This document shows, piece by piece, positions 1 to 8,389 of a stretch of 61,781 bases of DNA. The position numbers and the translations under genes are program-made. This stretch comes from Gemmatimonadota bacterium (GTDB taxonomy: Bacteria; Gemmatimonadota; Gemmatimonadetes; Longimicrobiales; Gaopeijiaceae): assembly GCA_028873825.1 (NCBI GenBank), contig JAPPNM010000146.1:1-61781 (forward strand). Reading direction: 5' to 3'. Under the pieces are notes generated by a model. That model had not been told where the DNA came from. It saw only the letters and a list, made by a program, of their open reading frames with translations, and ran no database searches. The stretch's first letter is position 1, and each line of letters opens with the position of its first letter.

Positions 1-322
1 TCGTCACCACGAGGGCCTCGAAGAGCAGGGTGAACCCGCTCCTCGGACGAGCCCACGGCACCCGAGCCCGGCGCATCCCGCACGAAGGACTTCCGTCTTC
101 GTAGATGTTGTCCCCCAGCAGGAAGACGTGAGAAACGCCCATGGCCGTGGCCTGGTCGTGGATCTGCGTCGCGATTTTGATGGCGATGTCATTGCCGGTG
201 CCGGTGTCTCCGACGAAGATAAGTCGCGCTGCTCGCGCGCTATCCTGTTGCCGGGCACAGAACGCGCTGTCGGTCTCGCCGGTCGAAGTCCTGACTCCGG
301 TCGCGCCCGCACAAGCAGACAT
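1..322 (-). pseudogene. Calcineurin-like metallophosphoesterase, N-terminal part, probably frameshifted and cut by the window edge
   Basis: In the minus frame from the ATG at 322 the protein reads RLIFVGDTGTGNDIAIK and, about 30 residues later, HVFLLGDNIYEDG. GDxG and GDNxY are the first two metal-binding motifs of purple-acid-phosphatase-like calcineurin phosphoesterases. The best start signal belongs to another frame: a GTG at 437 preceded by GGAGG (442-446), giving a lipoprotein-like N-terminus whose lipobox is VASC. That frame stops at 240 without the phosphoesterase motifs. The two frames overlap between 240 and about 334, as a single indel would produce. Downstream of GDNIYEDG the frame also becomes unconvincing. 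I therefore call it a partial gene that is broken or carries a sequence error. An intact gene starting at ATG 322 is possible but would lack a secretion signal. The rest lies outside the window. Confidence 0.55.
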
Positions 323-532
323 GGCGAGCGCGGTTCACCGCGGTGAATGTCGTCACAATGAGTCTTGGAACGACACAACTGGCCACTGCATTTCCCGCTG
401 CTATCGCAATTGCGCCGATCCAACCTTCGTTCTTCACCTTACCTCCTCGCGGGCCACGGATACGATTGAATTGAACATATGCGGATTCCGTAACAGTTCG
501 GGCTATCGCCTGAAGGTCCCGGCCCCTGCGCG

Positions 533-3500
533 CTACGGGTCGGCACCCGTCCCCCTGCCAGTCATCACACTCCACGCGTCGCGGTCCGGCACCCCACGGC
601 TCCAGCGCACCACATGACCGGGCGGCGCAGGCGGTCGCTCGGCGAAGTCGCCGCGGATGGCGCGCACCTGCCCGCTCCGCGCGTCGCGGATCAGCGCCAT
701 GGTCGCTTCGGTGTCGCCGTCGAGGGTGAAGAGGGCGTCCCCCGGACCGGCTAGGACGAGGCGCGCGAGCGCCTCCCACCCCGGCTCGACCGGCAAGAGG
801 AAGACGAACATCCCGGTCCCCTCCTCGGCGTCCGCCGGCTCCGCCATCTCGAACGAAATCGAGAAGAGCCGCCGCTGAGCGTCGTCCAGCCCCGTCAGCG
901 TGTGGTCGCCGCGCGCCTCCGGCAGCAGGCTCCGGCCCTCCACCAGCAGCGCCGGGTCCATCGACAGCTCCCCCGACGGGCTCCGCGCACCCCACACAAG
1001 CAGCGACGGCCCCGTCCGGCGCCTCGCCTCGCCGTGCGACATCTCCTGCGCGGTCCTGTGCCCGAAGGCGTTCGTGAAGTGGTAGTCGCTGACCCACTCT
1101 GGCTTGCAGTAGGTCATGAGGTCCTTCGCCTCGTCCTTGTCGATCAGCGAATCGCCGCGGTGGTCGTAGCCCCACGCGCCTATGCTGCCGTCCTCGTAGG
1201 GGTAGGCGGGGTCGGGCCCGCCCGCACCGCCGCATGGAGCGTGCCGAAGGCTCAGGTTGTGACCCAGCTCGTGCGCAATAACGCTGGCATTCGTGACCGA
1301 CGCCGACGAGGTGCTGGGAATATCCTCCGCGACGCCCAACACATCCGAGAAGCTCGGCATCAGGCCCATCCAGTATCCTGACCCGCTCTCGGCAGCCCGA
1401 ATCGCTTTGGTCCGGATCAGCACATGGAGCCCGCTCCTGGTGTTGATCTCGACGGGGTCGTGGTAGTCGACGGTCATCTCCTCGATCGGGAGCAGGTCGT
1501 AGGTGTCGTGGAGGAGTTCGTGGCCCTCCTCGTCGTCTGCCATCTCCTCCACGGTTTCGATCACCGAAGAATCGGGTTCCTCCGTGTACAGGAACGGAAT
1601 GGCCGTGAGCTCGAAGTCGGGGACGCCCTCCACCCCCATATCCAGCTCGCCGCTCTCCGGGATCCGCTTGGCGGTGAGGATCTCGGCATCGATCGTCGAA
1701 TCGGGGTCGATCTCGATCACCACCGAGAGGCCCTCCTCGATCACCGAGTCGGGAATCGTCACGTTCAGCGACCTGTCGAGCGACCCCTCGTCGATATCGG
1801 TCGGGATCGGCTCGGACGTGCCGTCGATCTCCACCGAGTACGTCTCGGAGTCGTCGACGTAGAAGGTCGCCGTCGCCGGTGGCAGCGTCTCCGTCGTCGT
1901 GCGGGCGGCGGTTACGAAGACCCTGAGAAGAGCCTCCTTCTCCGCCACCACGGGCACCGGATGACTCCGAGACTGCACTGCTTGCACCATGTACGCGTCC
2001 GCACGGTGGTCGGCGCAGACCATGGCCCGCCGCTTGGAAATGTCCCTGTACCAGTCCAGCAGCGCTTCCGGCACGCACACGCCCGTCCCGTGCGCGAGGA
2101 ATTCCTCCAGCGACGTCAGGTTGGAGAAGCTGGACGGCAGCTCGCCCTCGAGGTCGGCGTTGTTGTGCATGTGGAGCCCCAATAGCCCGCTCAGGTCGCC
2201 CAGCTCCGGGGGAATGGGGCCGGAGAGACTGTTGGAGCCCAGGAATAGCGACTCTAGATTGGTCAGGTTGCCCAGCTCCGGGGGAATGGGGCCGGAGAGA
2301 CTGTTGGAGCCCAGGAATAGCTGCTCTAGATTGCTCAGGTCGCCCAGCTCCGGGGGAATGGGGCCGGAGAGACTGTTGGAGCCCAGGAATAGCTGCTCTA
2401 GATTGCTCAGGTCGCCCAGCTCCGGGGGAATGGGGCCGGAGAGACTGTTGGAGCCCAGGAATAGCTGCTCTAGATTGCTCAGGTCGCCCAGCTCCGGGGG
2501 AATGGGGCCGGAGAGACTGTTGGAGCCCAGGAATAGCTGCTCTAGATTGCTCGGGTTGCCCAGCTCCGGGGGGATCGGGCCGGTAAGATCGTTGTGGTGC
2601 AGCCATAGGATCCGAAGATTGCTCAGGTCGCCCAGCTCCGGCGGTATCGGACCCGTCATGCCGTTCAAGACTAGATAGAACTGCTCCAATCTGTCGAGGT
2701 TCCCCAGCTCCGGCGGTATCCGACCCGTCAGGTTGTTCCGGCCGAGGTCCAGCCACGTCAATCTGTCAAGGTCTCCGAGCTCTGGAGGGATCGGACCCGT
2801 CATGTCGTTCCCGCCGAGCCACAGGTCGTTCACCCGCTCTAACGGTGCAAAGACGCCTTGCCAGTCGCTAAGCGGGCGTGCCGACAGCCAGTTCTCGCTG
2901 AACTTCCAGGACGGACCGCCGGTAGCTCTGTACAACGCAACAAGCACGTCGCGGTCGGTGAGCGCGCCGCAGGTCGCCGAGCCGATATGGCTGGACAGTG
3001 AGTCGAGCCATGCGCGGAAGGCGGTGTCGGTCGGCGTGCAGAGCCCCGTCCCGTCATACCAAAGGGTATCGAGCCTCGTCAGGCGCACCAGCGACAGAGG
3101 CAGCCGGCCGTCGAGCTGGGGGTTGTCGTTCAACTTCAGCGTGCGCAGCTCGTCCAGATCGCCCGTTCGAGTCGTAAGAAAGCCGTCGAGACCGTTGCTC
3201 GACAGGTCCAGCTGGATCGCGCGGCCAAGCGAATCCGCGTCAACTCCGTACCATTCGTCCAGTACGTGGTCGTCGCCCCATCCGTCATCGTTCTTCCAGC
3301 TGCTTCTGCCCGCCGCCTCGTAGAAAGCTCCGAGGGCCATGAGGTCGGCCTCGTTGCACCAGGATACGTTTGCCAGGTCAAACTTCTCGGCCCATGCCGC
3401 AAATGCTCTGGATCCCGGTATGCACAGCCGGTCGTTCCGGCTGAGGTTCAGCTGCTTCAAGCTGTCGAGGTTCAACAACTCCACAGGTATCGGACCCGTC

Positions 3501-5146
3501 AGGTCGTTGTAGTTTAGGTACAGGTACTGCAAGCTGCCGAGGTCGCCCAGCTCCGGCGGAACCTCACCGGTCAGGTCGTTGAAGCTTAGGTACAGTCTGC
3601 GCAAGCTGTCAAGGTTCCCCAGCTCCGGCGGAATCTCACCGGTCAGGTCGCTGGAGCTTATGGACAGGTACTGCAAGCTCGCGAGGTTCCCCAGCTCCGG
3701 CGGTATCGGACCCGTCAGGTCGCTGGAGCTTATGGACAAGTGCTGCAAGCTCGCGAGGTTCCCCAGCTCCGGCGGAACCTCACCGGTCAGGTCGTTGACG
3801 CTTATGGACAGGTACTGCAAGCTCGCGAGGTTCCCCAGCTCCGGCGGAACCTCACCGGTCAGGTCGTTGAAGCTTAGGTACAGTCTGCGCAAGCTGTCAA
3901 GGTTCCCCAGCTCCGGCGGAATCTCACCGGTCAGTTCGTTGTCCCTCAGGTTCAGCGTACGCAAGCTGTCAAGGTTTCCCAGCTCCGGCGGAATCTCACC
4001 GGTCAGCTCGTTGTCCCTCAGGTTCAGCGTACGCAAGCTGTCAAGGTTTCCCAGTTCCGGCGGAATCTCACCGGTCAGCTCGTTTCCACGGAGACGCAGA
4101 CCGACCACGCGTCCCCGGTAACTCACATCGACGCCGTGCCAGCTTGCCAGAGGCGCCGAAGTCAGCCAGTTGGCGTCGGTCTTCCACGACGGACCACCTG
4201 TGGCATGGTAGAACCGAACCAACACATCACGATCCGGATGCGCAACGCGAACCTTGACCGAGTCCGCCACTGCACCGGATCTAGCGCGGATGAAAGTGCT
4301 CCCGTTGCCGGCCGCCGTCACCAGGCCCGTCGCGCCCACCGTCGCCACCGCCGTGTCGCCGCTCGACCACGCCACTTCCGCGGCCTCGACGACATGGCCG
4401 TTCGCGTCGCTCACCACCGCCGCCGCCGTGGCCGTGTCGCCGAACGACCCGAATGCCAGCGAGTCCGGCGCGACCTCGACCGCCGCCGGCACCTGCGACA
4501 CCACGACCGCCGCCGTCCCCGTGGCCGAACCCGCCTGCGCCGTGATCGTCGCGCTCCCGTTGCCCGCCGCGGTCACCAGCCCCGTCGCGCCGACCGTCGC
4601 CACCGCCGTGTCGCCGCTCGACCAGGACAACTCGGCGCCCTCGACGACGTGGCCGTTCGCATCCCTCGCCTCGGCCACCAGCCGCACCGTGTCGCCGAAC
4701 GCCACCAGCGTGTCCGCCGTCGGCGTTACGCCCACCTCCGCCACCTCCTGCTCCACCGTGACGGACGCGCTGCCGGTCGCCCCACCTGCCGAAGCGGTTA
4801 CGGTCGCCTCCCCGTTCCCCTCGGCCGTCACGAGGCCAGCCGTGGTGACCATGGCGACCGAGGCATCGCTGCTCGCCCAGGTGATGCCGATCCCCGTCAT
4901 GGCGTTCCCGTTTTGGTCTTGAACCACTGCGGACAACTGGACACTCTCCCCGATTGAACGAAGGTTGCCGAGCCGGGGGGAAATCGTGATTGACGTTGCA
5001 ACAGGGGGATCCGAAGGCGCATCGCACGCTGCAGATCCGGTGGCAACGGACAGGACCGCGAGAGCCACACGGTACGCGGACGGAGTCCTGAATCGGGTCG
5101 CGGCGGCGTGGGTGCCGCCCTCCCGCGGACCTTCGCTACTCCCCAT
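533..5146 (-). CDS. Secreted Big_2 / leucine-rich-repeat / metzincin metalloprotease lipoprotein
   Basis: This 1537-residue protein is predicted to be exported and lipid-anchored: an Arg-containing n-region, a hydrophobic stretch at 27-36 and a likely lipobox ending at Cys41. About 45-310 are three bacterial Ig-like (Big_2) repeats with recurring WSSGDTAVATV. About 330-1040 are LRRs of the plant-like 24-residue type (LTGEIPPELGNLDSL), interrupted by PSWK...W caps seen with such LRRs. The C-terminal part carries HELGHNLSLRH with His1292, His1296 and His1302, followed by DLMTYC as a plausible Met-turn: the zinc site of a metzincin peptidase. Function is inferred: a surface protease on an adhesive scaffold. 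A consensus-like promoter lies about 120 nt upstream and GGGGAG precedes the ATG. The LRR DNA contains nearly identical 72-bp tandem units, so repeat number may vary. Substrate unknown. Confidence 0.85.
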   Translation of the reverse strand: MGSSEGPREGGTHAAATRFRTPSAYRVALAVLSVATGSAACDAPSDPPVATSITISPRLGNLRSIGESVQLSAVVQDQNGNAMTGIGITWASSDASVAMVTTAGLVTAEGNGEATVTASAGGATGSASVTVEQEVAEVGVTPTADTLVAFGDTVRLVAEARDANGHVVEGAELSWSSGDTAVATVGATGLVTAAGNGSATITAQAGSATGTAAVVVSQVPAAVEVAPDSLAFGSFGDTATAAAVVSDANGHVVEAAEVAWSSGDTAVATVGATGLVTAAGNGSTFIRARSGAVADSVKVRVAHPDRDVLVRFYHATGGPSWKTDANWLTSAPLASWHGVDVSYRGRVVGLRLRGNELTGEIPPELGNLDSLRTLNLRDNELTGEIPPELGNLDSLRTLNLRDNELTGEIPPELGNLDSLRRLYLSFNDLTGEVPPELGNLASLQYLSISVNDLTGEVPPELGNLASLQHLSISSSDLTGPIPPELGNLASLQYLSISSSDLTGEIPPELGNLDSLRRLYLSFNDLTGEVPPELGDLGSLQYLYLNYNDLTGPIPVELLNLDSLKQLNLSRNDRLCIPGSRAFAAWAEKFDLANVSWCNEADLMALGAFYEAAGRSSWKNDDGWGDDHVLDEWYGVDADSLGRAIQLDLSSNGLDGFLTTRTGDLDELRTLKLNDNPQLDGRLPLSLVRLTRLDTLWYDGTGLCTPTDTAFRAWLDSLSSHIGSATCGALTDRDVLVALYRATGGPSWKFSENWLSARPLSDWQGVFAPLERVNDLWLGGNDMTGPIPPELGDLDRLTWLDLGRNNLTGRIPPELGNLDRLEQFYLVLNGMTGPIPPELGDLSNLRILWLHHNDLTGPIPPELGNPSNLEQLFLGSNSLSGPIPPELGDLSNLEQLFLGSNSLSGPIPPELGDLSNLEQLFLGSNSLSGPIPPELGDLSNLEQLFLGSNSLSGPIPPELGNLTNLESLFLGSNSLSGPIPPELGDLSGLLGLHMHNNADLEGELPSSFSNLTSLEEFLAHGTGVCVPEALLDWYRDISKRRAMVCADHRADAYMVQAVQSRSHPVPVVAEKEALLRVFVTAARTTTETLPPATATFYVDDSETYSVEIDGTSEPIPTDIDEGSLDRSLNVTIPDSVIEEGLSVVIEIDPDSTIDAEILTAKRIPESGELDMGVEGVPDFELTAIPFLYTEEPDSSVIETVEEMADDEEGHELLHDTYDLLPIEEMTVDYHDPVEINTRSGLHVLIRTKAIRAAESGSGYWMGLMPSFSDVLGVAEDIPSTSSASVTNASVIAHELGHNLSLRHAPCGGAGGPDPAYPYEDGSIGAWGYDHRGDSLIDKDEAKDLMTYCKPEWVSDYHFTNAFGHRTAQEMSHGEARRRTGPSLLVWGARSPSGELSMDPALLVEGRSLLPEARGDHTLTGLDDAQRRLFSISFEMAEPADAEEGTGMFVFLLPVEPGWEALARLVLAGPGDALFTLDGDTEATMALIRDARSGQVRAIRGDFAERPPAPPGHVVRWSRGVPDRDAWSVMTGRGTGADP
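2199..2774. repeat. 72-bp tandem repeats encoding the C-terminal LRR block
   Basis: Units beginning with cccagctccg start at 2199, 2271, 2343, 2415, 2487 and 2559, a period of exactly 72 bp or 24 codons. The units from 2271 to 2558 are almost identical in DNA, which suggests recent tandem duplication. Flanking units at 2559 and 2631 have diverged. Confidence 0.9.
3546..4107. repeat. 72-bp tandem repeats encoding the N-terminal LRR block
   Basis: A second array in the same gene again has a 72-bp period (cccagctccggcgg at 3546, 3618 and so on). Its units encode LTGEIPPELGNLDSLRRLY-type repeats. It is more diverged between units than the 2199-2774 array, with two near-identical units around 3900-4050. 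Confidence 0.85.
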
Positions 5147-5903
5147 CCACCGTCTCCCCGGCTATGGTTGCCTGACCAGTTTCAACAACTATCGCCTGCT
5201 CCTTTCGGCGGGCCCCTATCGATTCGCTCGATTCGCCCGAAGCTACGCTGCGCCCTGCGGAACCGCAGGTACTATTATACCTGCCACGTGTCCATCTTGC
5301 AACAGAGGATCGAGATCGTGAAAGGGTAGCGGGTCTTTATGACACCAGTTATGCTTGCTTCCTTTGGTATGACTTGCGCATGTCCATGTTGACTATTGCC
5401 GTGTCCTGGTCGTGACCACCTGCCCCGAGAGACAACGGACCGTTGAACGATTTCCACGAACCGGCACCGGAGACCGAAGACTGGGGCAGCGGCGATTCCG
5501 CCGTGACTGTCCCGCCCGCCCTCCTGGACCGCCAGGGATCCGAACGCGGGCACGGTGGAGGGGATATCCCGCAGTCTCATCCGGACTCCAAGCCGGTTCC
5601 CGGCCCGGCGGCCACGGCCGGCGAGCGGCACCCGCACCCGGGAGGCTCGCCGCGGACGACGCCGGACCACTGGCGGACGTCCAACGGCGCTGACCGCACC
5701 CGGGAGGATCGCCGCTATCCCCGCACGACCGCGCCCCCGCGGCCGTGCCCCCGCGTTTGCGCCCGGGCGCGCGGAGCCGTCATTATAGCGGACACCGAAG
5801 GAGGCGGCCCTGAGCGGAGCGCGCGGGCCGCCGACACTGCCGCACCTCCCGCGCGAGCGCCGCGGGCCCACCCCACAAGGACCCCACCAGCCGGAGCACC
5901 CAC
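5147..5903. other. Divergent intergenic region, no convincing gene
   Basis: This 757-bp stretch separates the minus-strand LRR lipoprotein gene from the plus-strand transporter gene. The first 150 bp are less GC-rich and hold the lipoprotein promoter. Open frames in the rest have Arg/Pro/Gly-rich translations typical of non-coding GC-rich DNA, with no recognisable domain. A weak AT-rich element (cattatag) near 5780 could belong to the transporter promoter, but I find no matching -35 box. Confidence 0.5.
5274..5302 (-). promoter_or_regulatory. sigma70-like promoter of the LRR/metzincin lipoprotein gene
   Basis: On the minus strand TTGCAA (5302-5297) is followed after 17 bp by a perfect TATAAT (5279-5274). 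Transcription would start near 5267 and give a leader of about 120 nt before the ATG at 5146. It is one of the best consensus promoters in this GC-rich window. Confidence 0.6.
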
Positions 5904-7916
5904 ATGGCATCGGTCGATCCCCCGGCCCGCAAGGGCCTTCCGCCGGAAGCGTACGAAGTCGTCCCGGGCAGGGAGTACCGCCCCTACGTGCCGCCCGAGA
6001 AGTCGCTGGCGGAGTTCACCGTCAAGGCGGTGGTCGTCGGGATCCTGATGGCGGTGGTCTTCGGGGCCGCCAACGCGTACCTGGGTCTCCGGGTGGGGCT
6101 CACGGTGAGCGCCTCGATCCCGGCCGCGGTGATGGCCGTCGCGATCTTCCGGGTGCTGCGCCGCGGCACGATCCTCGAAACCAACATGGTGCAGACGATC
6201 GGCTCGGCCGGCGAATCGGTGGCCGCGGGGGTGATCTTCACCATCCCCGCGCTCTTCATCTGGCAGCGCACCGATCCCTCGATCGTCGTGGACCTGCTCC
6301 AAGTCTCGGTGATCGCCGGCTTCGGCGGGCTGCTCGGGGTCCTCTTCATGATCCCGCTGCGGCGCTACCTGATCTCGCGCGAGCACGGCAGGCTCCCCTA
6401 CCCCGAGGGCACCGCCTGCGCCGAGGTGCAGGTGGCCGGCGACATGGGCGGCGGGAAGGCGCGCCTTCTCTTCTCCGGCCTGGGGCTCGGCGCGCTCTAC
6501 CAGGCGCTGGCCAACCGCAACGGGTTCGGGCTCTGGAACGAGGGACCCCACGTGCAGCTGCCGCAGAAGGCCCAGATCGGCGGCGACTTTACCCCGGAGC
6601 TGCTGGGCGTGGGGTTCATCATCGGGCCCCGGATCGCCGCGATCATGTTCGGCGGCAGCGCGCTCGCGTGGCTGATCATGATCCCCGCCATCAACATCTG
6701 GGGCGGCGACAGCGTCGTGTATCCCGCGACGGATCCGATGTCGTCGCTCGAGTCCGGCCAAATCTGGAGCTACTACCTGCGCTACGTGGGCGCGGGCGCG
6801 GTTGGGTGCGCCGGCATCGTCACGCTCATCAAGTCCTTCCCGACGATCGTCGAGTCGATCCGCTTGGGCGTCGGCCAGGTGGGCGGCGGGGGCGCGGGCG
6901 AAGTGTTGCGCACTCAGCGCGACCTGCCCATGAAGCTCGTGATGGGGCTCGCGGCGCTGATGGCGGTGGCGCTGTGGCTCTGGCCGGGAGTACCGGTGGG
7001 GCCGCTGGGGGCGATCCTGATCGTGATCTTCAGCTTCTTCTTCGTGACGGTGTCGAGCCGGATCGTGGGGCTCATCGGGTCGTCTTCCAACCCGGTGTCG
7101 GGAATGACGATCGCGGCGCTCCTCCTCACTTCGCTGATCTGGGTGGGGCTGGGGCTGAACGACGGCGGCGCCGCGGCCAAGGTGGCGGTGCTGGCGGTGG
7201 GCGCGGTGGTGTGCATCTCGGCGGCCGCGGCGGGCGACACTTCGCAGGACCTCAAGACGGGGTTCCTGGTCGGGGCCACGCCTGCGCGCATGCAGGTCGG
7301 CGAGATGCTGGGCGTGCTGGCCTGCGCGGTCACCATCGGCGGCGTGCTGATCGTGCTGAACGAGTCGTACGGGATCGGCACCGTGGACGGCCTGGCCGCG
7401 CCCCAGGCGACTCTGATGAGCTTGGTGATCGACGGCGTGCTGAACGCGTCGCTGCCCTGGGCCTTCGTGCTGATCGGGATCCTGCTCGCGCTGCTGATCG
7501 AGTTCGTCTTCAAGCTGCCGTCGCTGGCCTTCGCGGTGGGCGTCTACCTGCCGGTGTCGCTGATGACGCCGATCCTGGTCGGGGGCCTGATGCGCATGGC
7601 CCTGACCCGCCGCTACGAGCACGCGGGCGAGACCGAGGAGGGGGCGAGCGTCCTGGCCGAGAAGCGCGAGCGGGGCGTGCTCTACGCGTCGGGGCTGATC
7701 GCCGGCGCCGCGCTGGTGGGCGTGCTCATCGGCGGGTTGATCTACGCGGTCACCTACTTCACGGGAGACCCGGACACCGCGTCGAAGTGGCAGTTCGGGC
7801 ACGCGTGGATGGACGCCGTGCCCGTCGTGCCGCTGGCATCGGTGGTGGGCACGCTGGCCTTCGCCGGGCTCTGCTGGATGCTCTGGCGGGCGGCCACGAG
7901 GGAGTCGGCGGCTTGA
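5904..7916 (+). CDS. OPT-family oligopeptide transporter
   Basis: The 670-residue protein is very hydrophobic, with many predicted transmembrane helices. Family features are seen in the N-terminal half: AYLGLRVGLTVSASIPAAV after the first helix, NMVQTIGSAGESVAAG, and PYPEGTACAEV in the next loop. These are characteristic of the OPT/YSL family, whose members move oligopeptides or metal chelates across the inner membrane by proton coupling. The substrate cannot be read from the sequence. The length fits bacterial OPT proteins. The ATG follows a GGAG about 7 nt upstream. A small lipoprotein gene overlaps its stop codon and is probably co-transcribed. Confidence 0.9.
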   Translation: MASVDPPARKGLPPEAYEVVPGREYRPYVPPEKSLAEFTVKAVVVGILMAVVFGAANAYLGLRVGLTVSASIPAAVMAVAIFRVLRRGTILETNMVQTIGSAGESVAAGVIFTIPALFIWQRTDPSIVVDLLQVSVIAGFGGLLGVLFMIPLRRYLISREHGRLPYPEGTACAEVQVAGDMGGGKARLLFSGLGLGALYQALANRNGFGLWNEGPHVQLPQKAQIGGDFTPELLGVGFIIGPRIAAIMFGGSALAWLIMIPAINIWGGDSVVYPATDPMSSLESGQIWSYYLRYVGAGAVGCAGIVTLIKSFPTIVESIRLGVGQVGGGGAGEVLRTQRDLPMKLVMGLAALMAVALWLWPGVPVGPLGAILIVIFSFFFVTVSSRIVGLIGSSSNPVSGMTIAALLLTSLIWVGLGLNDGGAAAKVAVLAVGAVVCISAAAAGDTSQDLKTGFLVGATPARMQVGEMLGVLACAVTIGGVLIVLNESYGIGTVDGLAAPQATLMSLVIDGVLNASLPWAFVLIGILLALLIEFVFKLPSLAFAVGVYLPVSLMTPILVGGLMRMALTRRYEHAGETEEGASVLAEKRERGVLYASGLIAGAALVGVLIGGLIYAVTYFTGDPDTASKWQFGHAWMDAVPVVPLASVVGTLAFAGLCWMLWRAATRESAA

Positions 7917-8389
7917 GGGGCGCGCTGGCCGACCGGCTTCCCGCGACGCCGAACGGGACGGCCGGGCCGCGTCACGGGCGTGCGGGAGCGGCGGGCCGGG
8001 TCGCCGTTGCGATTCTGTTGGCGGCCGGTTGCGCCGAGGACGCCCGGGAGACGATCGGCCGGGAGGCCTTCATCGAGACCTACGTGGCCCTAAGGGTCGA
8101 GGAGCTGACCGAGCCGGGGAACGAGGTGATCTCCAAGGAGGCGCGGGAACGCGTGCTGCTGGAGCGGGGCGTGACCGAGGAGGAGCTCTTCGCCTTCGTC
8201 GAGGTCCACGGCGGCGACGTGGACTTCATGAAGGAGTTGTGGGAGGAGGTCGAACGGCGGATGAAGGCGATGCGCAATCCGCCCGACACGACGGGGGCGG
8301 GGGAAGGGACCGGCGGGGACCGGACCGCCCTGCTCCCGACCAGGAGCGGCCTCACTCCCACTCGATCGTGGCCGGCGGCTTCGAGCTGA
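7913..8389 (+). CDS. Small putative lipoprotein, translationally coupled to the OPT transporter
   Basis: The frame starts at a TTG that overlaps the transporter stop (TTGA). No ATG or GTG lies in frame upstream of the signal sequence, so the TTG is the best start. The product (158 residues) has a signal ending in [11 protein letters not shown], a lipobox with the modified Cys. The mature part is acidic and predicted helical ([30 protein letters not shown]) and ends in a Gly/Thr-rich tail. I do not recognise a named family; it resembles small helical lipoproteins of unknown function. Its 3' end overlaps the convergent guaA stop by 38 bp. A periplasmic partner role for the transporter is only a guess from coupling. 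Confidence 0.7.
   Translation: MRGALADRLPATPNGTAGPRHGRAGAAGRVAVAILLAAGCAEDARETIGREAFIETYVALRVEELTEPGNEVISKEARERVLLERGVTEEELFAFVEVHGGDVDFMKELWEEVERRMKAMRNPPDTTGAGEGTGGDRTALLPTRSGLTPTRSWPAASS

Noticed and set aside
240-2756. Long minus-strand open frame under the LRR gene
   Set aside because: It is a shadow of the LRR-coding repeats in another phase, with Arg/Gly/Pro-rich periodic sequence. Only its last 66 codons, from GTG 437, were considered.
5443-6048. Open plus frame before the transporter
   Set aside because: Pro/Arg-rich, no domain, and it overlaps the start of the well-supported OPT gene.
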